From NCBI GenBank assembly GCA_013350335.1, contig CM023538.1:45378201-45442200 (forward strand): a stretch of DNA of 64,000 bases. Direction: 5' to 3'. A program made the position numbers and the translations under genes. The stretch is from Chimonanthus salicifolius (taxonomy: Eukaryota > Streptophyta > Magnoliopsida > Laurales > Calycanthaceae). The notes under the pieces are model-generated. The model was not told the DNA's origin and made no database searches. It saw only the letters and a program-made list of their open reading frames with translations. This document shows positions 56,204 to 64,000 of this stretch, one piece after another (position 1 is the first letter of the stretch; each line of letters opens with the position of its first letter).

Positions 56204-56725
56204 TTTTTTTTTTTTTTAGAGGTAACAAAAATTTCATTAAAAGAAAAAAAAGTACAAAACAACAAAAGAAAGCAAAATACAAGCAGAAAAGGTCTAAAAG
56301 GATTGGACTTTCAAAAAAAAATACAACGAACAAGAACTAAAAAAATTGATCAGTTGGGAGCCCCTACATCCCAACGATAAAAAACAAAAGAATCCAGAAG
56401 CCGAATTATTGATCCCATTTTTGACAAGAAAGCCTGCCACGCCATTTGCTGTGCACCTAACATGAGCAAAGGACACATCCGATCCTATAGCTAGTCCCCT
56501 TATTTCCCTTGCTATGGTAATCATCCTCCAAGGAGGTAGTTTAAGGCCCTTGGCCCTCTTAATCGCATTTGCCGAGTCGCTTTCGATTACTAGTGAGTTA
56601 TGTCCAAAGATTTTCCAAAGGGTCAAAACTCTCTTAATGCTAAGGAGTTTCGTCACGTTTGAACCCCATAAAAACCATCAATGAAATGCCATAATGATTC
56701 CTAAAGACACCTCCCATCCCGTAAT
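56204..56725 (-). pseudogene. LINE 3' end with RNase H-like domain
   Basis: On the minus strand the RVT_3-type RNase H is readable: GGVFRNHYGISLM (about 56720), a frameshift, then LLSIKRVLTLWKIFG, LVIESDSANAI, PPWRMITIAREIR and HVRCTANGVAGFLVKNG. After a short 3' UTR ending TAATGAAATTTTTGTTACCT comes an A14 tail (T-run at 56204-56217). The element is 5'-truncated, as most LINE copies are, and has a frameshift. No target duplication was found. Confidence 0.88.
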
Positions 56726-56967
56726 AAAGAATTTATGAAATTCCAAATCTCGGCAATAATCTAACAAAATGACCACTGAGTGATCTCTACACGGCGCAAA
56801 ATTGATACGAACACGACATCTAAATCAGTCTTGGCCAAGGGACACTATAGAAACTGATAAAAGGAACTTACAATCATAGAAAGCAATGAGAGGGATAGAG
56901 CAGAGGCCCAGGGAACAGTAACAGAGATGCAGAAACTGACAAAAAGAAATCAAACAACGAATTAGAA
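56726..56967. other. Spacer between LINE and Copia-like element
   Basis: No gene or repeat recognised. Confidence 0.4.
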
Positions 56968-57180
56968 TGAAAAATGAATCTATCCAGATCTAGATTTGTA
57001 TTAGATTTTGAATTTAGATTTCAAATTTAAATTTGTTTTATCTCACTAGATTGTTATTTGAATTTAATTTATCCAAGAATTTAGTTGTGTTTTATCTTTA
57101 TCATGTTGTATTTCATTTTGATTATAACTAAAACAAATGACCTCTCCTTTGGTGAGAGACACCGAAGTATTTTAATTTCA
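56968..57180 (+). repeat. 5' LTR of the gag-only element
   Basis: Pairs with 59222-59432; start placed at TGAAAAATGAATC by comparison with TGATAGAATC. Confidence 0.82.
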
Positions 57181-57423
57181 GATGGTATAGAGTACATTTT
57201 GAATCTCCAAATTTTTTCCCTGTGATTTTCAACCTACCCAGATTCCCTACATATCACAGTTCCCATCTTGTCCCTCCCTGCTAGTCATTGTTCCCATCTT
57301 ATCCCCACTCGCCCATCTTCGGTACAACACCTCTGCCGTTTTTTCTCACAGCCAAGGCCCATACCACCAACGGTTGCAGCACTCATTCGGGCTTTCTTCA
57401 AGCTTGTGTTTGCTCTTTCTTTC

Positions 57424-58780
57424 ATGGCTGCCAACACTTCCTCTTCTTCCAACAACACCAACGCTTCTGATGGCCAGGGCTCTCTCCATGATTCTTTTTC
57501 TATCCATGGTGCTTGTTTCGCCGCCTCTCTCGGGTGATAATTACAGCACTTGGAAGCGCGCCATCACTATGGCCTTACATGCCAAAAGTAAACGTGGCTT
57601 TGTGGAAGGAATTTTGGACCCATCGACTTCACCAACTGACCTCGCTCAATGAGAGCGTTGTAATGATTTGGTCAGTTCTTAGCTTCTTCATTTTGTGTCT
57701 AGTGACATATGCAACAACATCTTGTTTACCACCACTGTCAGGGACATTTGGTTGGATCTCTCCGACTGTTTTTCTCAATCCAATGCTTCACAAATTTATC
57801 ATCTGAAACAAATTTATCATCTGAAGCTATCTATATCAGGGGTGCAAAACGCCCCTACCGAATTTTCGACCGATATGATTCTCTCTTCTTTTTCTTTTTT
57901 TTTAAATATCGGTATTATTTTATTATTTTATTTTTTCTGAATTAAAAAATATAAAAAAATCGAAAAAGAAATTGTTTTTTAAAAAAAAACTTGAAAATGT
58001 AAATATCGGCCGATATTTTGAATATAGGCCGATATTTTGAATATAGGCCGATATTTACATCCTGGGCCCATCACCGTTTTGATTATTTTTTTAAAAAAAC
58101 AAATAGAGATATTAATCATATCGGCCGATATCTGACTGATATGATTCGGCGATATATCGGCCGATATGAAGGCTATACGGCCGATACAATACATATTGGC
58201 CGTACTTATACTGCAGTTAAAACCCGAATGATATCTGCCGATACGTTTCGTATCGGCCGATATCTATATCCTTGGTCTATATCTTCTCTCAAACAAGAGG
58301 ACCTATCTGTCTCTACATATTACACTCGGCTAAAATTCTTGTGGAATGAACTTATTTCCATGGATGATATTCCTAGTGCCAATGTGACCATGAGAAAGTT
58401 CTTGTTGCACGCCTTCAGTGTGATAGGGCAATGGAGTTTTAACAGGGTTTGCATGACTGCTCTGCCATCCTTCGCAGTCAAATACTTTTTGTGGACCCTT
58501 TTCCTAGCATAACCAAGATTTATTCTTCCGTATGTCAAAGCAAAAAACAATAAGAAATTCATTCCTCCACCTCTTTCATTCCATATGTCGCCACTCTTTT
58601 TGCCCAAAGCCCCACTCGTGAATGATCTTTTATTCGTGGCCCACTGACCAACAACGGCTCTCGTCCCCACTGTACTCATTGTGGACGTGATGGTCATAAT
58701 CGTGATCATTGCTATCACCTTATTGGTTTTCCCCAGCAGAAATTTGACACTCCTCCTACTCAACCCCCAATCGAGCTTTA
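57424..58780 (+). pseudogene. Copia gag (UBN2-type) with zinc knuckle, frameshifted and interrupted
   Basis: Starts MAANTSSSSN at 57424. After a frame break near 57515 the gag core reads GDNYSTWKRAITMALHAK and GFVEGILDPSTSPTDLAQ, followed by a stop (TGA at 57650). It continues SSDICNNILFTTTVRDIWLDL and QIYHLK. An 18-bp tandem duplication repeats QIYHLK (57790-57825). After the MITE it resumes SLKQEDLSVSTYYTRLKFLW. A CCHC knuckle CTHCGRDGHNRDHC lies at about 58674-58715. The protein is the nucleocapsid type of Copia elements. Stops, frameshifts and the MITE make it a pseudogene. Confidence 0.88.
57838..58275. mobile_element. hAT-type MITE with TATCGGCCGATA array
   Basis: It is inserted in gag codons: removing it restores LSISSLKQED exactly. 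The 8-bp duplication TCTATATC lies at 57830-57837 and 58276-58283. Ends are (C)AGGGGTGCAAA and ATCCTTGG, with weak terminal inversion. About ten copies of TATCGGCCGATA or close variants lie at 58000-58265, several in mirrored order, so the element can fold into long hairpins. No coding capacity. 8-bp TSDs point to the hAT superfamily. Confidence 0.88.
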
Positions 58781-58984
58781 GCGAAACCACCTGCCACTTC
58801 AACCCGTCCTGGTGACCATGCATTGCCGACTCCATCGGCTCTCACTATAGAGTAGTACCATCAACTTTTAGCCAAGCTCTCTTCCAGTAATGTACTTATA
58901 GTGATCATCATGCTGGCCCTGTCAATGAGGACGATTGGACCAGATAAACAAAAAAAAAAGAAAGCACCCTTAAAAAAAATAACT

Positions 58985-59160
58985 TTCTTTTCCAAGCAGC
59001 CAAATAGTGTGCTGCCAACCCATTTACTTCTCGCAGCCAGCCAGTGCGCTGCCACTTCCTCTCCGCAGTCAGTCAATGTGCTGCTCGTTCATCCAATTAG
59101 CAGCCAGTCAGTGTGATGTTCCATCACTTAATCTGGCCAGTCAGTATGCCAAGTTTCCTC
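58985..59160 (+). repeat. CAGTCAGTGTGCTGCC tandem units before the 3' LTR
   Basis: GCAGCCAGCCAGTGCGCTGCC and variants recur six times (GCAGCCAAATAGTGTGCTGCC, GCAGTCAGTCAATGTGCTG, CAGCCAGTCAGTGTGATG, GGCCAGTCAGTATGCC) at about 30-bp spacing. The same module is in the element at 28648-34763. Confidence 0.85.
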
Positions 59161-59221
59161 TATCATTCTTGTTGTTTCGAAGCTTAGTGTTATTACATAC
59201 ACGTTACAGCTAACGGGGGCG

Positions 59222-59432
59222 TGATAGAATCTATCAAGATCTAGATTTGAACTACATTTTGAATTTAGATTTTAAGTTTAAATTTGTTTTATCTCATTAG
59301 CTTCTTATTTGAATTTACCTTATCCTAGAATTTAGATATGTATTTTCTTTTATCTTGATGTATTTCATTTTGATTATAAATAAAACAAATGGCCTCTCCT
59401 TCGATGAGAGACATAAGAGTATTTTAATTTCA
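59222..59432 (+). repeat. 3' LTR of the gag-only element
   Basis: Starts TGATAGAATC after GGGGGCG and ends TTTTAATTTCA. Pairs with 56968-57180. Confidence 0.85.
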
Positions 59433-60227
59433 CAAAAAACTCAAGACTCGAAGAGAACTTGCAAACTCGTCATGATCTTCGGCTCATGACCTGACCAAGA
59501 ACTCTCTACTAGCTGATACTATGTTAAGAAAACGAGAATTTGCATAAACTTGATTGCTTGAATAATTTCTTAGAAGACACAAATATATACTCCTATACAT
59601 GTAATTATAGATAAATTCAAACTCTTAACCTAAATAAACCCAAACCCCAAAACCAACTCAAATCTCTAATCAGATAGTAAAACAAATTGTGACTCTCAAT
59701 TTAACATGACTTCTAAGATCATATTTTTTTGGTTTGATTTCACCGAGCAAAACGCAATTGAGTTCAACAAGCGACCTTGTATTAGTAACTTTTGCATGGT
59801 CGGGCTCTATATTTCGAAAACATGTAAACATTGAATTTCCAAAGAAGATGAAAAGTTCTTCGGATTTTCTTCATCAATCAGTCGTTTCTTTTGAAAAATC
59901 AACTAAGGTCCCCTGTTCTACAGTCCCCTCCTGTTGGAAATGGCCAATCCAGGCAGTTTCTAAAATACTTTCATTTTTATTATCTTTTACCTTTTTATGT
60001 TTGAGGTTTGGTGAGTGAGATTCAAAGTTGGTGTCGATCTTTTAGATTGCTTCGTTACCAAGTTGAGTCCTGCTAATGAATCCAACCCTGTAACCAGTGC
60101 TCTACGCTGCTTGACACCATATATTTTAAGCAAGTTGCTTCTCTTGAATAAAATACTTATTCTTAAAATACAAGAAAAAAATTATTACATTGTAAGGTTC
60201 GACAGATAAGATTAAGAGCATGGCAAT
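59433..60227. other. Intergenic; no gene recognised
   Basis: AT-rich. It would be the 3' flank of the membrane-protein gene on the minus strand. No polyadenylation signal can be assigned with confidence. Confidence 0.4.
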
Positions 60228-60797
60228 CTATTCCAGGCAATAGCTACTGCCTTCCATAGAGCATACCAGTACTCTAGCCTCTTTTCCAAAATCAGAGTTC
60301 ATATCAGAAGCACATTCATCCTCACATAAAACCTTGAATTCACACTTCATGGTATGGTCTTCTGCACTATCCCCGTAAAAAAAAAAAAAGAAGAATGAGA
60401 TGAAACTACTAATACCAGCCGAGATCCACATCCACGATGCCGTACTGATCTCCATAATTGTTGATATCCAATATGCAAACATAAAATTCAGTGTCGTCGT
60501 GACAATCCAAATCGGTGGCTTCATCCTCTCCCGAGATTCAGAATCTTGCAACCGATCAACCACAAGAATTGAGGAAAAGCAGAGCATCACAGGTATCAAA
60601 AGAGTGACCATAGATGTAATGATCTGGACATCTTTTTGCAGCATAACCTCGGTACTAATAGTGTTAAACCAAAAGAAACCACTGCTAAAGATGACTAAGA
60701 GGTACAATTTGTTGTTGAGCCTCCTAGGATTTGCTTGTATGCAAAACATTTTTGACTCTCCCTCAAAGGCTTTCTCCATCTTCACCAAGCTTTTCAC
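60228..60797 (-). CDS. Unidentified four-helix membrane protein, paralogue of 61296-61757
   Basis: A 189-residue open frame without intron. Four hydrophobic stretches: LYLLVIFSSGFFWFNTI (about 32-48), ITSMVTLLIPVMLCFSSILVV (59-79), WIVTTTLNFMFAYWISTIME (97-116) and WMWISAGISSFISFFFFFFY (121-140). A soluble acidic tail follows (EDECASDMNSD). ATG at 60797 or the in-frame one at 60779 (MEKAFEGE) could start it. It shares RMKxxIW-TTTLN--FAY--S-I-E-S with the neighbour 61296-61757. The family is not recognised, so no function is assigned; a membrane location is inferred. A poly-Phe run from an A12 tract (60378-60389) is odd and could be a slippage site. Its leader holds a (CT)n run (60828-60845). 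Confidence 0.65.
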   Translation of the reverse strand: MKSLVKMEKAFEGESKMFCIQANPRRLNNKLYLLVIFSSGFFWFNTISTEVMLQKDVQIITSMVTLLIPVMLCFSSILVVDRLQDSESRERMKPPIWIVTTTLNFMFAYWISTIMEISTASWMWISAGISSFISFFFFFFYGDSAEDHTMKCEFKVLCEDECASDMNSDFGKEARVLVCSMEGSSYCLE

Positions 60798-61295
60798 ATT
60801 AACGTTTCAAACCACGAATAGTAGGGGGAGAGAGAGAGAGAGAGATGTATGAAGTTTGAAGGGTAGGAACCTACGAAGACTATAAGGTGGGAGATTTAAA
60901 ATATAAAATCCATTGGCCAACAACCTTGTTTTCTATTGCAGTCACAAACAAGCAATTTGCCTAGTTCTTGGATAGATCACCATTGCTAAAAAAATTAGCG
61001 GTCCATTTGATGAAATGGTCCAAATCTAGTAGGAGTCCAAACAAACAACTGCCTAGTTTTCTTGGAGCAAACATCAACAGCTTGGTAGTCATCAACACTT
61101 CTTGTAAGCACTTCTAGTGGAACATTTGGCGTTGGAATACCCAAAGAGCTGATGAAATTGGAGGGAAATTTCCAAGCTTCAACAAAAAATGAATAAATTC
61201 TAAGAGGAGGGAACGAAAATAGCCTTCCAGATGCTGAACACTGTTTAACCATTCTGACGTTCTCTAAGCCTATCTTATTTCTTCTCTCTTCTGTC
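60798..61295. promoter_or_regulatory. Shared upstream region of the head-to-head membrane-protein genes
   Basis: Both coding frames are transcribed away from this 498-bp stretch. It holds a (GA)9 run at 60828-60845 and an AT-rich TTTAAAATATAAAATCC near 60895. No promoter element can be assigned firmly. Confidence 0.45.
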
Positions 61296-61757
61296 ATGGA
61301 TAGGCAAACCAACCATCAGAATGAGAGCAAATTATATTCCTTCATTTTATTCCTCGCCGTCGGCTTCTTGACCGTCAATGCTGCGGGTGCTGCGGTTAGA
61401 GTACACCATGATATCATGGCTGTGACTTCTATCATCTCTCTATACTTGTTCCTGATGATGCTCTTCTGGTGCTTAGATGTGTTCAATGGGCTGCCGAGTG
61501 ATTCTAAGAAAGCAGAGAGGATGAAGGTTCTTATATGGGTCCTCACTACGACACTAAACATAATTTTTGCCTACCGCGTTTCCGTGATTATTGAACTGAG
61601 CATGGGATGGTTTGTTTGGGGCTTGGCATGGAACAGCAGCGTCTTGACATTCTACCTCTTCTTTGTCCACCATGAAAATGCCAGACGAAACGCCATTCCT
61701 GGGTTCCAAAGAAACCAGGGAATTCCGATTCAATTGGAGGAAATCTATTATGCATAG
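61296..61757 (+). CDS. Unidentified four-helix membrane protein, paralogue of 60228-60797
   Basis: A 153-residue intron-less frame from ATG 61296 (MDRQTNHQNESK) to TAG 61757. Helices: LYSFILFLAVGFLTVNAAGA (about 13-32), AVTSIISLYLFLMMLFWCLD (42-61), VLIWVLTTTLNIIFAYRVSV (80-99) and WFVWGLAWNSSVLTFYLFFV (106-125). A polar C-terminal tail (HENARRNAIPGFQ) follows. The loop between helices 2 and 3 and the start of helix 3 (SKKAERMKVLIWVLTTTLN) match the neighbour best. A plant-specific small membrane protein by look; no function assigned. It is open and undamaged, unlike the surrounding elements. Confidence 0.7.
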   Translation: MDRQTNHQNESKLYSFILFLAVGFLTVNAAGAAVRVHHDIMAVTSIISLYLFLMMLFWCLDVFNGLPSDSKKAERMKVLIWVLTTTLNIIFAYRVSVIIELSMGWFVWGLAWNSSVLTFYLFFVHHENARRNAIPGFQRNQGIPIQLEEIYYA

Positions 61758-63557
61758 TACCTCTTTTTTCTTGTAACACAGTGTTTTCCCAATGTAATTA
61801 TGTTAATGTCTAGTTGAGTCTTGAGATCACTATAAGAAGATTACTAAATAACACTTGGTTCTCGTAGTTTTATTGAATCGGAAACAATCAACTGGCAGTC
61901 CTTAGCTGCCTGAATTGCTTTAGACCTTTGATCCGTTTCTTTCAGAGATGCACTCAATCAAGACTTTCAGATTTGCCCAACCAGTTAAGCTTAATGCATG
62001 TCTCAGAGTTTCGTCGTGATGTCTCTCTAGGATAGAGGTTTGACGCCTATTTAAGCCGTTGTACTAAAATTAATGGTTTCACTCAATATCTTCAGATTAG
62101 AATCAAAGATTCTGAAAAATAAAATCCAATTATCCTCTCTCACCCCCACACTAAAATGAAGAGATGGTTCCAATAGCATAGGTTAATTCACCGTTGAAAC
62201 TAATGTAGAATTGGGAATTCAAAAGGCAAAAACTTAATGTAATCAAATGCAATTAAGAAATCAAACACTAGTGAATTCCAATACAACTCGAGTTCAGATA
62301 AAAAGTCAAAGAACTTTCTAGGAACACGATTTGAATGCGTAATTAAAATTTAATGAAGTATTTGAAATGTATGTCAGACTTGAAGTCTAAATTCACCATG
62401 CAAATAAAATTTAACACTTAGATTAAAATTTAAATCGATACAAAATTCAAAATCAAATTAAAAAGAAAACCAAATAAAAAAGACTCATCAAATTATGGGA
62501 CTCAAACAAGCAACGAAATACTCTAATTTTAATTCAACTCAAATTACTGTGTCCCCTTAAAAGTTTAATTGAACCTCCAATTTATAGACCTATTCTGATT
62601 AAAAATAGGGAAAACAAATAAAATGGAATTACATCTACTTGTCTCACCCGATCCTCTGCCTTCCATTTTACTCTCTCTTTCTGATTCTTGACTTCAAAAT
62701 AGGGATCTTACTATTTGCAGCTCATGTTTCTCTCCCACTCGCTCAAATGGACAGGAATCTTGGCTCTGGTGCTTACAACTTCTAATATGCTTTCTAATAT
62801 CATAAAACACAAATGAGAGAGAGGTCTCTATAATCTAATACCTTGATAAATGAAGGTCTTCTTAAAAAATCTCATAAAAATATTGCAAGAATGAAATATC
62901 CAACAAATATCTACAACTTAGACGGTGTACATCTTACTAAATGGCTGAAAATCACTTCGAATCGATTTCAAAATTTGAGAAAATCTCAATTGAGTTTTTT
63001 CTTTCTCTCCGACAATACTCTAATGTGGCTGCTGCTATGGAAGAACAATAAGTTTCTCTCCTTGTGAGCCCCACGACTTAAAAAAAATCACCGTCGAGAC
63101 CCAATGGGCCTTTGCAGTCAATTTTATCACTGACGCAATGCAACATTGTGTATTAGTCGTTGTGTTGTGCCAGTTAAAATCACGATACATATCGGCTGAT
63201 ACCTTTATTCAAAGACATAAGAGTAGGTCAAAAATAAAAAGTAACTTAAAATACAATAAAGGAAAATAATACAATAAAATGTCGAATATCAATCTAGACA
63301 ATCCTAAATTCTTTTTGTGCAAGTAGATTACCAATTCTACATAACTGGGCCAAATCCATCATCATTGGGCCCATTTTCATCAAATGGGCCTATGCTCAAT
63401 ACATTCGGCTCGGGTTCACTTAAAAATGGGCCTTTCTTCAATTGGAGTTAAGGCAACCTCTACTTCTGCTCGAGAATGCCTAGATAATACTTAATAGAAT
63501 ATGCTAAATTTTGATAATAAGAATTAGCAACAACCATTTGGTGAGCTTCATATTATC
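61758..63557. other. Intergenic; no gene recognised
   Basis: AT-rich to 62620, then mixed. ATACATATCGGCTGATACC near 63185 resembles one unit of the TATCGGCCGATA MITE. Nothing else recognised. Confidence 0.45.
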
Positions 63558-64000
63558 TGTGATGACTCGACCCAAGCCCAGGTGGCTGAGCCTAGCCCGC
63601 TCAAAAATAGGCTGAAAGAGGCCAAGATTGGGGATTGTCGGTGGAACCGACAGTGGAGTCCCTTGAGCAAATTGCTGGCTGGGGTGTGGGTGAAAAAGTC
63701 CCACATCGCCCAGTAGCAAGTTATGATGGGTTTTATATATGGACACACCCCTCCTTCCTAGCACGCACGGTGGAGGATAGCTCCTGTGGTTATTGGCACG
63801 GTAGAGGACAACTCCTATGGTTCTTGGCACGGTGGAGCATAGCTCCCGTGGTTGTTGGCACGGTGGAGGACAACTCCCGTGGTTATTTTTTGTTATGGTG
63901 CAGTTGAGGACAGCTCATCTGGGCTTTATGGCCAGGTTATGATTCACGACTCATGGTACCGGTCTGTGGTGTGTGTGTGTGTGGATCTCTATGGAGGTGG
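63558..64000 (+). mobile_element. TRIM- or LTR-like repeat, cut by the window end
   Basis: Starts TGTGATGACTCGACCC like other LTRs here. AAGTCCCACATCGCCCAGTA and a TATA-like TTTTATATATGG (63730) are typical of TRIM and related LTR promoters. The right end is outside the window. Confidence 0.6.
63766..63895 (+). repeat. 31-bp tandem repeat, four copies
   Basis: CACGGTGGAGGACAACTCCC-GTGGTTATTGG starts at 63766, 63797, 63828 and 63859, exactly 31 bases apart, with a degenerate fifth unit. It lies downstream of the TATA-like box of the LTR-like repeat. Confidence 0.93.

Larger units (their letters stand above)
56968..59432 (+). mobile_element. Gag-only, non-autonomous Copia-like element
   Basis: Direct LTRs at 56968-57180 and 59222-59432 share AATCTATC-AGATCTAGATTT, TGTATTTCATTTTGATTATA and AGTATTTTAATTTCA. 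A degenerate PBS TGGTATAGAG (57183) follows the 5' LTR and the polypurine tract TAACGGGGGCG precedes the 3' LTR. Only a gag-type protein is encoded; integrase, RT and RNase H are absent. A 438-bp MITE sits in gag. No TSD found. Confidence 0.88.

Noticed and set aside
60995..61312. 105-codon open frame on the minus strand overlapping the start of the plus-strand membrane-protein gene
   Set aside because: It lies in the shared upstream region, overlaps a better-supported coding start and has no recognised domain. It could be a real first exon, but nothing in the sequence decides it.

Overview
The window is nuclear DNA of a flowering plant, most likely not a grass; the species cannot be told from the sequence. 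The evidence is the first exon of a plant LRR receptor-like protein (RLP), a tonoplast-aquaporin fragment, a PDR-type ABC transporter fragment, Gypsy chromovirus and Copia retrotransposons, initiator-Met-tRNA primer binding sites, a TRIM element, a tRNA-type SINE and a LINE tail. Host gene content is very low. The only candidates are the RLP exon (2825-3188, minus) and a head-to-head pair of related four-helix membrane proteins (60228-60797 minus, 61296-61757 plus). Almost everything else is nested, mostly dead, transposable-element DNA.

Layout. 1-1820: 3' part of a decayed Copia pol. 2330-6335: orphan RLP exon, a tandem duplication with two hairpins just upstream of it, and dispersed AT-rich repeats. 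6336-16745: LTR A (TSD CAAGA) containing LTR B, which contains both a probable Pack-hAT carrying two captured gene fragments (7530-8712) and LTR C. 17194-18905: solo LTR H (TSD ATAAT). About 19100-26407: minus-strand chromovirus remnant with a chromodomain-type C-terminus, interrupted by 3.75-kb solo LTR D (22247-26000, TSD GGTAG). 26882-27240: TRIM. 28648-34763: non-autonomous Copia-like element with further LTR insertions. 37473-44895: deleted Tekay/Del-like Gypsy element with 5-bp TSD (TACAC), initiator-Met PBS and a 3.2-kb LTR. 47533-50534: related solo LTR (TSD TTAGA). 50535-54940: a copy related to LTR B in reverse, carrying another about 2.1-kb LTR with a SINE inside. 56204-56725: LINE 3' end. 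56968-59432: gag-only Copia-like element carrying a hAT-type MITE with 8-bp TSD. 60228-61757: the membrane-protein pair. 63558-64000: start of a TRIM/LTR-like repeat cut by the window end.

The most interesting signals are two. First, a probable Pack-hAT carries an aquaporin exon and an antisense ABCG transporter fragment. Second, long LTRs that share ends and backbone carry arrays of short dyad-symmetric motifs in a comparable internal position, with a different motif in each LTR (GTCGAC-centred, GTTCGGCCAT/ATGGCCGAAC, ATRTCGAC/GTCGATAT, GGCGAtgggTCGCC). All boundaries, alignments and TSDs were read by eye. No database search or structure calculation was possible.
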